From Algoriphagus winogradskyi (GTDB taxonomy: Bacteria > Bacteroidota > Bacteroidia > Cytophagales > Cyclobacteriaceae), in the NCBI RefSeq assembly GCF_900182815.1, contig NZ_FXUA01000002.1:62001-126000 (forward strand): DNA of 64,000 nt. Direction: 5' to 3'. The number at the start of each line of letters is the position of its first letter. Position 1 is the stretch's first letter. Shown in pieces: positions 1 through 8,551 of the stretch. Under the pieces are notes generated by a model. That model saw only the letters and a program-made list of their open reading frames with translations. It was not told the origin of the DNA and ran no database searches. Position numbers and translations under genes: made by a program.

Positions 1-2
1 AC

Positions 3-1199
3 GAACGAAAGCAGGAAGAGCTCACTTGGCTCGAAAATCTCCAGCGAAATAGCTGGGAACCGGAGGTGATTATATCGGGTATTACCCTTGCATTTTTGTT
101 TGTCTTCCCGGCGAAAATTTATGAGTTCTCTGTTTACCTTATTCAGGAAATTGGTGTGGGGTATTTTCCGAGTTTGTTGATTCTTTTTTATCTGACCACG
201 GTCGTTTCAGTTTTTAAGATATTTTTTGTGGTACATCTTTGCCTTCGATTTGTGTGGGCAGGACTCTTAGGACTTAGTTATGCATTTCCCGAAGGTGTCA
301 TCAATAAGAACCTGTTCAAAATGGCTCAGGACTATGAATACCAAAAGCCAGCAGATATGGTGCTCCGGTTAGAAAAAGTCTGCAGTATGACATTCGCCTA
401 TCCGGTTTCACTAGTGTTGGTGTTCCTGACTTTTACAGTTTATCTAGGATTATTGATTGGTGTTTACGTCTGGTTCGATCTCAATTTTTTTATCATTTAT
501 GTGATTTTCATGGTGAGTATGATTGGTTTCATGGCATTGATGTTTGCCAAAAAGAAAACTAAGTTTAAAACATGGTATTCTCAAAGTATGTTAAGCTCTA
601 TTTCAGCCATATATCAAAGTAATATCGGTAAATGGCTAGCTGTAGTTTACGCTTTTTTGATTTTTGCTTTCTCTACTCCTATTATTATATCTGATACTCA
701 GGACTTCACTACTTATAATAATGATCGAGGATTAATTGAAAAGGAATTGGAGTGGTCGGCCAAGTATCTGCATTATGAAACAGAACATGATTTCAATACT
801 AGGTATCCAAGAACCTTTATTCCATCCGAAGAAATCAGTGACGACTATCTAAGATTAGGCATTGCCAGATATGAGGGAGATGGAAAAATAATTGAGCAAT
901 TGAATACGGATTTTGCTAATGAGTTAGATTCTCTGGGATGGAAAACCCTTAAAGAAACTGCAGACCTTCATAGGGTTTATATAGATGAGCAATTAGTTAA
1001 AATAGATTCTTGGTCGAAACATAGAATCGGAACCACTAAGCAAAAAATATATCAAACAGGAATAGATATCTCTAATCTTGAAAATGGTACCCATTCGCTG
1101 AGGGTGCAAAAACTACTATTAGAATATGGATTTGTGGATAATGAGCCTACTCTGATTATTGTAAACCAATGGGATCAGTTTCAATTTATTAAACGGTAA
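3..1199 (+). CDS. Hypothetical multi-pass membrane protein, 5' end cut by the window edge
   Basis: The frame is open from base 3 with no stop, so the gene begins before the window; a GTG at 66 is only an internal candidate start. The codons before it encode a hydrophilic stretch (ERKQEELTWLENLQRN...), which looks like ordinary coding sequence. What is visible has about five hydrophobic segments: two near the N-terminus (roughly residues 25-95 of the open frame), a pair around 130-180 and one around 210-230, then a soluble tail of about 150 residues that is probably extracytoplasmic. I recognise no family motif or catalytic residues. The lipoprotein at 1250 follows after 50 bases on the same strand and may be co-transcribed. 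Function unknown. Confidence 0.75.
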   Translation, partial: ERKQEELTWLENLQRNSWEPEVIISGITLAFLFVFPAKIYEFSVYLIQEIGVGYFPSLLILFYLTTVVSVFKIFFVVHLCLRFVWAGLLGLSYAFPEGVINKNLFKMAQDYEYQKPADMVLRLEKVCSMTFAYPVSLVLVFLTFTVYLGLLIGVYVWFDLNFFIIYVIFMVSMIGFMALMFAKKKTKFKTWYSQSMLSSISAIYQSNIGKWLAVVYAFLIFAFSTPIIISDTQDFTTYNNDRGLIEKELEWSAKYLHYETEHDFNTRYPRTFIPSEEISDDYLRLGIARYEGDGKIIEQLNTDFANELDSLGWKTLKETADLHRVYIDEQLVKIDSWSKHRIGTTKQKIYQTGIDISNLENGTHSLRVQKLLLEYGFVDNEPTLIIVNQWDQFQFIKR

Positions 1200-1249
1200 G
1201 TTTTTCATACCGGAATAGTTAAGTTACAAAACACTTCCTTCTCCCATTA

Positions 1250-2380
1250 ATGAAAAGATTTACATTACTCACTTTTTTCGCCTTCTGTATTATTGGCATT
1301 TCTTGCTCCACAAAGTCTCAAAAAGAAATGCCGATCCTTGATCTGAAGGATTTGATTGTAGATACCCTGTATTTGGAGAAGGATACATTGACCAAAAATC
1401 TCGGCTCCTATTTTTCATTTTCCGATACTGATTCAGGAAAAATAATGGCAACCTATCTAAATCATGAATTACTAATTTATAGCTATCCAAAAGGAAAACT
1501 GTTAAAAAGACAATCTTTCGAAAAAGAAGGACCAGATGGTATAGGTTCCTTTATCACCGGCAATTTCATAGATCATAGTAGTATTTACTTTCTATCACAG
1601 CAGAAAGAATTGATTCAAGCTGATTTAAATGGAAATGTACTTGGGAGATGGGATTTACCTGAAGTAGATAGCAAAAGAGGGTATGCAAACTACTCAAGCA
1701 TCGTACACAATAACCTCCAAAAATCAGGAAATGAGCTATTTTTTGTCGACATCCCCTTTGTTTTTAAAGAGGATTTTGTGGACTATGATAAGTGGGGAAT
1801 GGTTTTCAATACGGAAACAAATAGCTTTTCAAATTACCAATTTCTTTACCCTCAATCTATAACAGAGTACACCGACGATGACCAGTTGGGGTTATTTAGC
1901 CATGTTTATAACCCTAAATCCAATGAGCATCTAATAAGTTTTTCTATCTCAGACTCTTTAGCTATCCTAAAAAATGGAAAGCAAAGTTGGAAATGGGCAG
2001 GAACGACGGCTCCCCTAGAATTCAAAAAAGGGATCACTATTCCGAGTGGAGAATACATTGTATTTCAACCAAATTATGAAAGCAGTAAATATGAAGGACT
2101 GGATTTGGATGCCTATGCTGAAAAAATCTTACGGTGGGTTAGAATAAAAGGACCTAATGAAGATTACCCAAAGAGGCAAGAGTATCGCCTTTTAGTTTTT
2201 GATCAAGAGTTGAACCCAGAAGCAGAAATAAAATTCAATACTGTAGAATTGGCCAAGTTTGGGTTTAACACGCCCCAAGGTTATGCCTTAAATCTTTATA
2301 CCAAAACGACAGACGATATCGTGGCATATGCGATAATTGACTTCTCAAAAATCAATGAAGTAAAGTCGAGAACCAAGTAG
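1250..2380 (+). CDS. Lipoprotein, DUF4221-like (beta-propeller type)
   Basis: The N-terminus is a lipoprotein signal: a charged MKR start, a hydrophobic core and the lipobox-like GISC, so the mature protein probably starts at Cys19 or close to it. The rest (376 aa in all) is rich in beta-strand patterns and short repeats of the form 'hydrophobic strand, DxxG, KLL', typical of the Bacteroidota lipoproteins known as DUF4221 or 6-bladed beta-propeller proteins. No enzyme motif is visible. A related lipoprotein of the same size lies at 28862. Such proteins are usually anchored on the cell envelope; their substrate or role is unknown. The assignment to DUF4221 is by general resemblance from memory, not a search. 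Confidence 0.7.
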   Translation: MKRFTLLTFFAFCIIGISCSTKSQKEMPILDLKDLIVDTLYLEKDTLTKNLGSYFSFSDTDSGKIMATYLNHELLIYSYPKGKLLKRQSFEKEGPDGIGSFITGNFIDHSSIYFLSQQKELIQADLNGNVLGRWDLPEVDSKRGYANYSSIVHNNLQKSGNELFFVDIPFVFKEDFVDYDKWGMVFNTETNSFSNYQFLYPQSITEYTDDDQLGLFSHVYNPKSNEHLISFSISDSLAILKNGKQSWKWAGTTAPLEFKKGITIPSGEYIVFQPNYESSKYEGLDLDAYAEKILRWVRIKGPNEDYPKRQEYRLLVFDQELNPEAEIKFNTVELAKFGFNTPQGYALNLYTKTTDDIVAYAIIDFSKINEVKSRTK

Positions 2381-2476
2381 GCAAAACAATCAAATATCGA
2401 AGTAAGATCACAGCTCAAACAAAACCTTGCAATTTCAGGTAATCTTTGAGCCTTCCAGGATAAAAAAATTCATAAA

Positions 2477-2506
2477 AAAAAGCGAGACTATTCAGTCTCG
2501 CTTTTT
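2477..2506 (-). terminator. Intrinsic terminator of rng, containing its stop codon
   Basis: A perfect 13-base stem with a four-base loop (ATTC on the + strand). Read on the minus strand the hairpin ends in a run of seven T. The rng stop codon (TAG, 2488-2490) lies inside the hairpin, so the last codons of the gene form part of the terminator. Confidence 0.85.
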
Positions 2507-4059
2507 ACTTGTAGTTCGATTTCCTCTCCAGATTCATCCAAGAATCTGTATTCCGTCACGGGTAGGGAAGAATCTTTGATCAGTTTTATCCATTTATTAT
2601 ACTTGAAAAACCACTTTACTCTTCGGCTAATAATGCCTGTAGTGAAGTATGCGTGCAGGTAGGGATGCAACCCAATTTGTATTTTACTCACATTTTGGAT
2701 AGTAGCAATATGATCTACGTCTCTTTCTAGCTTATCAGCTATCAAAATAGACGCTTGAATTTTGCCGGTGCCGTTGCAAGCCGGGCAAGTCTCTTTGGTC
2801 ACAATATTGACCTCAGGCCTTACTCGCTGTCTGGTGATCTGCATGAGCCCAAATTTGCTCAGCGGCAAAACAGTATGCTTAGACCTATCAAACTTAAGCT
2901 CGTCCTTCATCGCTTCGTAGATGGCTTTTTTATTTTCGGCCCTCTTCATGTCGATAAAATCGACCACGATAATTCCTCCCATATCCCGGAGTCGGAGCTG
3001 TCTGCCAATTTCTTTAGCTGCGACCAGATTGGTTTTTAAGGCCGTTGATTCCTGGTCACTTTCTTGGTTGGACTTATTACCACTGTTCACGTCGATGACG
3101 TGCAGGGCTTCTGTGTGCTCGATGATCACATACCCTCCTTGCGGAAGGCTGACCGTTTGTCCAAACAAGCTTTTGATCTGCTTTTCTATTCCAAAATTTT
3201 CAAATAGCTTGGCTTTACCATTGTAAAGCTTTACAATTTTTTCTTTTTCAGGAGCTATATTCCTGATGTAGGATCTGATCTGATCGTAAGTAGATTCTTC
3301 TTCTACGGTGATTGCGTCGAATGATTCGTTGAGCAGGTCTCTCACAAGTGAGGAAGCCATGCTCATCTCTCCAATTATTTTGTCGCGACTCTTGGCTTTC
3401 AACAATTTTGCCATGCCTTCTTCCCAGTTAGTGAGAAGATTACGAAGGTCTTTATCTAAGTCACTAACGGACTGACCTTCCGCCACTGTACGGATTATTA
3501 CTCCGAAATTGGCTGGTTTGATGGAATTGATGAGTCTCAGGAGACGTCTTCTTTCCTCGTTGCTTCTGATCTTCTTGGATACGTTGACCGAATCTGAGAA
3601 GGGAACCAACACGAGGTAGCGACCTGGTAGAGAGAGCTCACAGGATAGTCGAGGCCCCTTCGTAGAGATGGGTTCTTTGACGACCTGAACCAGTATTTGC
3701 TGGTTTTTCGATAGAGGACCAGATATTTTTCCAATCTTATCGATTTCAGGTTCGTTTTCAAAACCCTTCAAATTGTAATTGCCGTAGTTGTTGTTGCGCA
3801 CCATTTTGGTGAACTTCGTCAGGCTGTTGAAATTTGCCCCGAGGTCCTGGTAATGAAGAAAGGCGTCTTTCTCATAACCTACGTCAATGAAGGCTGCATT
3901 GAGCCCATTGACGATTTTGCGGACCGTACCGAGATAAATATCTCCAACTTTGAACTGATTGTCCATTCCTTCGGAATGCAACTCAACCAGGCTCTTGTCT
4001 TGAAGGAGGGCAATTCGACTTCCGTTTTGAGCAGAATCGATTAACAATTCCGTACTCAA
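2488..4059 (-). CDS. rng: Ribonuclease G (Rne/Rng family)
   Basis: Endoribonuclease of the RNase E/G family, acting in 5S/16S rRNA maturation and mRNA decay in the cytoplasm. The 523-residue length fits RNase G rather than the long RNase E. The N-terminus carries the S1 RNA-binding region (GDIYLGTVRKIVNGLNAAFIDVG). The catalytic DNase I-like part is marked by the two metal-binding aspartates in VIDVNSG and VVDFIDM, and the Zn-link by CPACNGTG near residue 430. A small ribosome-associated-type gene follows the promoter side at 4122-4211 on the same strand, with the TPR protein and HU beyond. This rng – mini-gene – TPR – HU order is familiar in Bacteroidota. The family assignment is firm. Confidence 0.97.
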   Translation of the reverse strand: MSTELLIDSAQNGSRIALLQDKSLVELHSEGMDNQFKVGDIYLGTVRKIVNGLNAAFIDVGYEKDAFLHYQDLGANFNSLTKFTKMVRNNNYGNYNLKGFENEPEIDKIGKISGPLSKNQQILVQVVKEPISTKGPRLSCELSLPGRYLVLVPFSDSVNVSKKIRSNEERRRLLRLINSIKPANFGVIIRTVAEGQSVSDLDKDLRNLLTNWEEGMAKLLKAKSRDKIIGEMSMASSLVRDLLNESFDAITVEEESTYDQIRSYIRNIAPEKEKIVKLYNGKAKLFENFGIEKQIKSLFGQTVSLPQGGYVIIEHTEALHVIDVNSGNKSNQESDQESTALKTNLVAAKEIGRQLRLRDMGGIIVVDFIDMKRAENKKAIYEAMKDELKFDRSKHTVLPLSKFGLMQITRQRVRPEVNIVTKETCPACNGTGKIQASILIADKLERDVDHIATIQNVSKIQIGLHPYLHAYFTTGIISRRVKWFFKYNKWIKLIKDSSLPVTEYRFLDESGEEIELQVKSETE

Positions 4060-4106
4060 AATCTCGTCTTATTATACTATGTAAATGAACGTTTACTCAA
4101 ATGACA

Positions 4107-4135
4107 ATAAGAAGAAGTGTATTACTTCTTCTTAT
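4107..4135 (-). terminator. Hairpin spanning the stop codon of the COX24-like mini-gene
   Basis: A perfect 12-base inverted repeat (ATAAGAAGAAGT / ACTTCTTCTTAT) with a five-base loop. The TAA stop (4122-4124) of the minus-strand mini-gene sits at the loop/stem boundary and its last lysine codons form one arm. The stem is AT-rich and the tail after it on the minus strand (TTGTCATTTG) is only weakly T-rich, so it may be a weak terminator, a processing site or an mRNA-stabilising hairpin rather than a full terminator. Confidence 0.5.
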
Positions 4136-4211
4136 GTCTGTTTTTTCTTAGTCTCTTCTTACGCTTGTGCGTAGCGATCTTATGTCTTTTTCTTTTCTTT
4201 CCGCAAGGCAT
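4122..4211 (-). CDS. 29-residue AURKAIP1/COX24-family mini-protein (putative ribosomal protein)
   Basis: This very short reading frame translates to MPCGKKRKRHKIATHKRKKRL followed by RKNRHKKK, an extremely basic peptide with more than half Lys/Arg/His. It matches what I remember of the small Bacteroidota proteins annotated 'AURKAIP1/COX24 domain-containing protein', nearly invariant across the phylum. The mitochondrial relatives (AURKAIP1, Cox24/mS38) are small-subunit ribosomal proteins, so a ribosomal role is the natural inference. It lies between rng and the TPR gene, all on the minus strand, which is its usual place. A 12-base hairpin covers its stop codon. It is easily missed because of its length. 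Confidence 0.9.
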   Translation of the reverse strand: MPCGKKRKRHKIATHKRKKRLRKNRHKKK

Positions 4212-4242
4212 AGTCTTTGGATTTAGTAGTGATACAAATAAT

Positions 4243-5070
4243 TTATAGCTTGTCGAGATAGCTTTCGATACTTCCAAGAATCATTTCATCGGTAGTCATC
4301 GCTTTCACTTTCTCAAACTGGGCTTTCGCTTTGTTGTTTTGTTTGGCTTCGAAATAGCTCACTGCCAGATAAAATTGCCCCTGAAGGTTGTCCGGGTGAT
4401 ATTGGATTAATTCCTCAAATCTCTCGGTGGCACGCTTATACTGACCTGATTGCATAGATAGTACGCCCATGTTGAACAGTCCATCCTCATTTTGTGGATC
4501 CTGCTCCAAGATTTCTCTTAGCATTGTGATCCCTTGCATAGGATTGGACGAGGACACATAAGTCATCGCTACCTTGGTTTTCAAATCCAAACGGGTGGGA
4601 TCGTTATCCAGCACCTGATTTAAATACTTTCGGGTCTGCTCGGCAGTATAGGATACTTTCTCTGGATCTAGCGCGAAACTGAATGCTTCATAATAAGCGT
4701 TTCCTGCTTTCTCTGCTAATACCAGGTCCGACTGCTGATCAGCAGCTAAACTAAGATAATACCCAGCACTATCGTACTTCCCAAGTTCCTGATAGATTGC
4801 TGCGATTTCTTCCGAGGAAGATTTCATTTCCTCTTTCGAAGTGTTTTCAGCGATCTGAAGTTTCAGTGTATTTATCTGAAGCCTCTGATCAGGACTTAAC
4901 TCAGCCTCATGCATTGCTACTGGATCCTCGGATGAAGTGGCTGCGGCTCCAGTTTCCTGGGAAACTGAATCTGCTTTACTTTCATTGTCTACGACCACAG
5001 TAGGAAGAACATACAATCCTCCGACTGCGACGATCCCTAGTGCAATAAGTATGAGTTGAGATCTTTTCAT
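4243..5070 (-). CDS. Membrane-anchored tetratricopeptide repeat protein
   Basis: The 275-residue protein has a single N-terminal membrane segment (about residues 5-25, after MKRSQ), then an acidic, Ser-rich linker and a helical domain with TPR units. The clearest repeats are around residues 190-260 (EDGLFNMGVLSMQSGQYKRATERF and the following unit with LQGQFYLAVSYFEAKQNNKAKAQF). Such a layout suggests a protein held in the inner membrane with the TPR domain in the periplasm as an adaptor. It starts only 18 bases after the HU gene stop on the same strand, so the two are probably one operon. TPR proteins bind partners rather than catalyse; the partner is unknown. Confidence 0.8.
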   Translation of the reverse strand: MKRSQLILIALGIVAVGGLYVLPTVVVDNESKADSVSQETGAAATSSEDPVAMHEAELSPDQRLQINTLKLQIAENTSKEEMKSSSEEIAAIYQELGKYDSAGYYLSLAADQQSDLVLAEKAGNAYYEAFSFALDPEKVSYTAEQTRKYLNQVLDNDPTRLDLKTKVAMTYVSSSNPMQGITMLREILEQDPQNEDGLFNMGVLSMQSGQYKRATERFEELIQYHPDNLQGQFYLAVSYFEAKQNNKAKAQFEKVKAMTTDEMILGSIESYLDKL

Positions 5071-5088
5071 GTCAAAAACTCTTCAGAC

Positions 5089-5397
5089 TTAGTCCTGAGG
5101 AGCTAGTTCCTTGATTTTTTTACTGTTTTTGATCTTCTCTACAAACACCTTAGATGGCTTGAAAGCCGGGATGTAATGCTCGTCGATCACGATAGCTGTG
5201 TTTTTGGAGATGTTTCTGGCGATTTTTTTAGCTCTCTTCTTGTTGATGAAGCTACCAAATCCTCTCACGTAGATGTTGTCTCCTTCAGACATTGAATCCT
5301 TCACTACTTTGAAGAACGCCTCAATGGCTTGTGTAACATCATCCTTCTGGATTCCTGTTTTGTCCGAAATCTTAGTGATTACTTCTGCTTTAGTCAC
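5089..5397 (-). CDS. hup: HU family DNA-binding protein
   Basis: A histone-like nucleoid protein that bends and compacts DNA as a dimer. The 102-residue sequence has the standard HU/IHF layout: N-terminal helices (MTKAEVITKISDKTGIQK...), the signature GDNIYVRGFGSF, and the DNA-binding arm with AFKPSKVF. It carries a short C-terminal extension (KNSKKIKELAPQD) beyond the usual 90 residues. The start is the first ATG of the frame, preceded by A/T-rich DNA and a possible Bacteroidota-type promoter about 70 bases upstream. It leads the leftward run TPR – mini-gene – rng. Whether it is HU or IHF-like cannot be settled from sequence alone. Confidence 0.95.
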   Translation of the reverse strand: MTKAEVITKISDKTGIQKDDVTQAIEAFFKVVKDSMSEGDNIYVRGFGSFINKKRAKKIARNISKNTAIVIDEHYIPAFKPSKVFVEKIKNSKKIKELAPQD

Positions 5398-5463
5398 TGT
5401 AATATTAATTTAGAAATTACGAAATAAGCTTAACAACCTATTAACCAAGTGTTTTTGGGACTG

Positions 5464-5471
5464 CAAATGTA
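5464..5471 (-). promoter_or_regulatory. Candidate Bacteroidota -7 promoter element for the HU gene
   Basis: On the minus strand these bases read TACATTTG, a full match to the Bacteroidota primary-sigma -7 consensus TAnnTTTG. It lies 67 bases upstream of the HU start in the gap between HU and mutY. A good -33 TTG at the expected distance is not obvious, so confidence is modest. Confidence 0.4.
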
Positions 5472-5542
5472 AGACAACCATTGTAATTAAAAAACTTATT
5501 CATAAAAATTAGCTTGATTTGTATGATAGAATATTATTGACC

Positions 5543-6616
5543 ATGGATCACAAAACCACTGAATATCAGACTTTTTCGTATCAAATACTAACTTGGTATA
5601 AAGAAAACCCACGTGAATTACCATGGAGAGAAACCCATAATCCATACAAAATTTGGCTCTCAGAAATCATTCTTCAGCAAACTCGCGTCGCTCAAGGGTT
5701 ACCTTATTATTATGCTTTTGTCGAGGCTTATCCTACGGTAAAAGATCTCGCTTTGGCTCCAGAGGAAGAGGTACTGAGATTGTGGCAGGGGCTGGGGTAT
5801 TATAGTCGAGCCCGCAACCTTCATGCTTGTGCAAAGAGTATCTGGTTTGACATGAACGGTATTTTCCCCAACACGTATGATGAGCTACTTAAACTAAAAG
5901 GAGTTGGCAGCTATACCGCGTCTGCAATTGCCAGTTTTGCTTATGGTGAGGTAAAGGCAGTGGTAGATGGAAATGTATTCCGGGTGCTAGCACGATATTT
6001 CGGTATAGAAACAGACATCGCGAGTTCCAGGGCGAAGAAAGAATTCGAAGCTTTAGCCAACCAAATTATCCCAATAGATCAACCCGGAGAGTTTAATCAG
6101 GCAATGATGGATTTTGGAGCAAGGATGTGTACGCCCAAAAATCCAGGATGCGAAATATGCCCTCTCAAATCGTCTTGTTTTGCCCTCCTATATAATATGG
6201 TGTCGGATCTACCTGTGAAAATAAATAAAGTGAAAATTAAAGAGCGTCACTTCCATTACTATGTGATCAAGTGCGGTGGTAAATGGGTTTGGAAAAAAAG
6301 AACCTCCGGTGATATCTGGGAAGGGCTATTTGACTTTCCTCAGGAAGAAACTAAAGAGGATCAAAATGTCCAATCTATCGATATTCCTTCAGCTAGCGAG
6401 AAGGAATTTCAGCCTTTCCCAAAAAAATACAGACACATTCTGTCACACCAGCGATTGAATGCTGTTTTCTCAGAAATAGAAATAAAGGAAGAAAATTTGG
6501 ATCAGCTTGAAAACTGGTGCGAAAAGGAGGGTTTTATGCTGGTAGCAGAGGACAAAATTGAATACCTGGCTAAACCGAAGTTGATCGTAAACTTTTTGAA
6601 CGATCAAGGGATTTGA
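5543..6616 (+). CDS. mutY: Adenine DNA glycosylase MutY
   Basis: Base-excision repair enzyme that removes adenine mispaired with 8-oxoguanine. I chose the ATG at 5543 (357 aa) because the frame upstream offers only a TTG. The helix-hairpin-helix runs through LKGVGSYTASAIASFAYG, with the catalytic aspartate at about D142 in VVDGNVFRV and the assisting glutamate at E41 in LSEIILQQT. The iron-sulfur cluster motif C-X6-C-X2-C-X5-C is intact at Cys196, 203, 206 and 212. The C-terminal 130 residues form the NUDIX-like domain that reads 8-oxoG, with HILSHQRL. Divergent from HU; ssb follows after 47 bases. Confidence 0.97.
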   Translation: MDHKTTEYQTFSYQILTWYKENPRELPWRETHNPYKIWLSEIILQQTRVAQGLPYYYAFVEAYPTVKDLALAPEEEVLRLWQGLGYYSRARNLHACAKSIWFDMNGIFPNTYDELLKLKGVGSYTASAIASFAYGEVKAVVDGNVFRVLARYFGIETDIASSRAKKEFEALANQIIPIDQPGEFNQAMMDFGARMCTPKNPGCEICPLKSSCFALLYNMVSDLPVKINKVKIKERHFHYYVIKCGGKWVWKKRTSGDIWEGLFDFPQEETKEDQNVQSIDIPSASEKEFQPFPKKYRHILSHQRLNAVFSEIEIKEENLDQLENWCEKEGFMLVAEDKIEYLAKPKLIVNFLNDQGI

Positions 6617-6663
6617 GTACCTTCAAGTATTAGATTTTTTCAAACTTTAAAATAAACTAAACT

Positions 6664-7131
6664 ATGGCAGGAGTAAATAAAGTAATCTTAGTGGGTAATC
6701 TTGGGTCAGATCCAGAAGTTAAATATTTGGAAGGTGACAATGCAGTAGCAAATCTTAGCATTGCAACTACCGAAGCTTACAAAAATCGAAATGGCGAACG
6801 TGTAGAGCAAACGGAATGGCACGACCTGGAAATGTGGGGAGCTCAGGCAAAAATCGCTGAGCAATACCTCAAAAAAGGCAGTCAGATCTATGTGGAAGGC
6901 AAACTCAAAACTGACAAATGGCAAGATGAGCAAGGTCAAAATCGCTACCGTACTAAAATCAGAGTGTTAAGCTTCACTATGCTCGGAGCCAAGCCAGATG
7001 GTGCCATGGGAGGAAACACTAATGCTCCACAGCAATCAAATCAACAAAGACCGGCATCTGCAGCTCCTACTTCTGCACCAAAAGCACAAGAAATGGTCTC
7101 AGATACGGAAGATGATGATCTACCATTTTAA
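6664..7131 (+). CDS. ssb: Single-stranded DNA-binding protein
   Basis: Coats single-stranded DNA in replication, recombination and repair, and recruits partners through its acidic tail. The 155-residue protein has the OB fold in residues 1-105 (MAGVNKVILVGNLGSDPEV; EWHDLEMWG; YVEGKLKTDKW), a Gln/Pro/Ala-rich linker, and the canonical acidic tip ending DDDLPF. Length and tail are normal for bacterial SSB. It follows mutY by 47 bases and is closed by a terminator hairpin before gldE, so mutY-ssb may form one unit. The mutY-ssb-gldE order is typical of Bacteroidota. Confidence 0.98.
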   Translation: MAGVNKVILVGNLGSDPEVKYLEGDNAVANLSIATTEAYKNRNGERVEQTEWHDLEMWGAQAKIAEQYLKKGSQIYVEGKLKTDKWQDEQGQNRYRTKIRVLSFTMLGAKPDGAMGGNTNAPQQSNQQRPASAAPTSAPKAQEMVSDTEDDDLPF

Positions 7132-7137
7132 TAATCT

Positions 7138-7172
7138 ATTCCTCTGGAAGCTATTTTCAGGGGAATTTTTTA
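7138..7172 (+). terminator. Intrinsic terminator of ssb
   Basis: Nine-base stem ATTCCTCTG / CAGGGGAAT with one G-T wobble and an 11-base loop, followed by TTTTTTAATTTT. It begins six bases after the ssb stop and separates ssb from gldE. Confidence 0.7.
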
Positions 7173-7178
7173 ATTTTG
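7171..7178 (+). promoter_or_regulatory. Candidate -7 element for gldE
   Basis: The sequence TAATTTTG fits the Bacteroidota -7 consensus TAnnTTTG and sits 24 bases before the gldE ATG, directly after the ssb terminator. No convincing -33 TTG is seen (the ssb terminator occupies that place), so this is tentative. Confidence 0.3.
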
Positions 7179-7201
7179 CATTAACCATTGCGGTTTAATA
7201 C

Positions 7202-8551
7202 ATGGACGATCCCTACCCGAGTTACCATTTACTCGCTCAGATTAGCTCACCTTCGGTAAGTTATTTGATTCTAAATGGATTGCTTTTTATACTACTATTA
7301 ATAGGCTCTGCCCTGGTTTCTGGTTCAGAGGTAGCATTTTTTTCCCTAACCAATGAAGATCTAGGCAATATCGACGAGGATAATACGCCTCGCGGTAAAA
7401 AAGTGATAAACTTAGTAGAGTCGCCTAAAAACCTGCTCAGCACTATTCTGATCCTCAATAATCTAATTAACATTGGGATAGTGACATTAACTACATTTGT
7501 GGCATGGTCCATCTTTGGGCAAAATGCCACAGGAATTATCATCATCCTTGTCCAAACGGTTGGAGTAACTTTCGCAATCGTGTTTTTTGGGGAAATAGTA
7601 CCGAAAGTATATGCGAATAAAGCCAAGGTCGAATTTAGCCTAATCATGGCTCCAAGTATCAGTTTTTTCTCTACAATACTTCGACCTTTTTCTAAGTTCT
7701 TGATGGCCTTTAGTAATTTACTCGAAAAGAGGATTGAAAAAAAGGGCTATTCCCTCTCGGTAAATGAACTGAATCAGGCCTTGGAATTGACAACTGAGGA
7801 CGCTCCAAATGAAGAACGAGAGATACTACGAGGAATCGTAAACTTTGGTACGCTTACAGTAAAGCAGGTGATGCAAAGCCGCATGGACATCACGGCAGTA
7901 GATATGGAAATGGATTTCCATGAACTGATGGACAAAATCAATAAAAGTGGCTATTCTAGAATCCCGGTTTACGAAGAAACTATTGACAATATTCAAGGCA
8001 TACTCTACATAAAGGACCTACTTCCATACATTGAAAAAGACGAAGATTTTGCATGGAATGAATTAATCCGAAAGAGTTTCTTCGTACCGGAAAATAAGAA
8101 AGTAGATACACTTTTAAAGGATTTTCAATTGAAGCGAGTCCACATGGCTATTGTTGTGGATGAGTATGGAGGAACGTCTGGTTTGGTCACATTGGAAGAT
8201 TTGATAGAAGAAATTATTGGGGAAATCAATGATGAATTTGATGACCATGATGATATCTTCTTTCAGGAAATTGATCCTTCTACCTTCATTTTTGAAGGAA
8301 AGGTATCTCTCAATGATTTTTGTAAAAAACTGGAATTAGACGGACAGATTTTCGAAGAGGTAAAAGGTGAAAGCGAATCACTTGGAGGCTTGCTTTTAGA
8401 GTTGAATTCCAAATTGCCAAAGAATGGCACAAAGATCAAGTTTGAGGATTTTGAATTTACCATCCTTGCAGTAGATTCACGGAAAATCAAAAAAGTAAAG
8501 GTTCACATTAATTCTTTAGACAAGGATTCATTAGGGCCTTATACTGATTGA
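7202..8551 (+). CDS. gldE: Gliding motility-associated protein GldE (CNNM/CorC type)
   Basis: Inner-membrane protein of the hemolysin/CNNM-CorC family; in Bacteroidota the copy next to mutY and ssb is GldE, linked to gliding through its partner GldD. The 449 residues show the order expected: DUF21 membrane domain with about four helices in residues 20-180 (GSEVAFFSLTNEDL signature), a CBS pair around 210-335 (VMQSRMDITAVD; LKRVHMAIVVDEYGGTSGLVTLEDLIEEIIGEI), and the CorC_HlyC transporter-associated domain near 350-440. The usual neighbour gldD does not follow: the next gene is gltB. The gldE name therefore rests on the upstream context; a general metal-transport role remains possible. Confidence 0.82.
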   Translation: MDDPYPSYHLLAQISSPSVSYLILNGLLFILLLIGSALVSGSEVAFFSLTNEDLGNIDEDNTPRGKKVINLVESPKNLLSTILILNNLINIGIVTLTTFVAWSIFGQNATGIIIILVQTVGVTFAIVFFGEIVPKVYANKAKVEFSLIMAPSISFFSTILRPFSKFLMAFSNLLEKRIEKKGYSLSVNELNQALELTTEDAPNEEREILRGIVNFGTLTVKQVMQSRMDITAVDMEMDFHELMDKINKSGYSRIPVYEETIDNIQGILYIKDLLPYIEKDEDFAWNELIRKSFFVPENKKVDTLLKDFQLKRVHMAIVVDEYGGTSGLVTLEDLIEEIIGEINDEFDDHDDIFFQEIDPSTFIFEGKVSLNDFCKKLELDGQIFEEVKGESESLGGLLLELNSKLPKNGTKIKFEDFEFTILAVDSRKIKKVKVHINSLDKDSLGPYTD

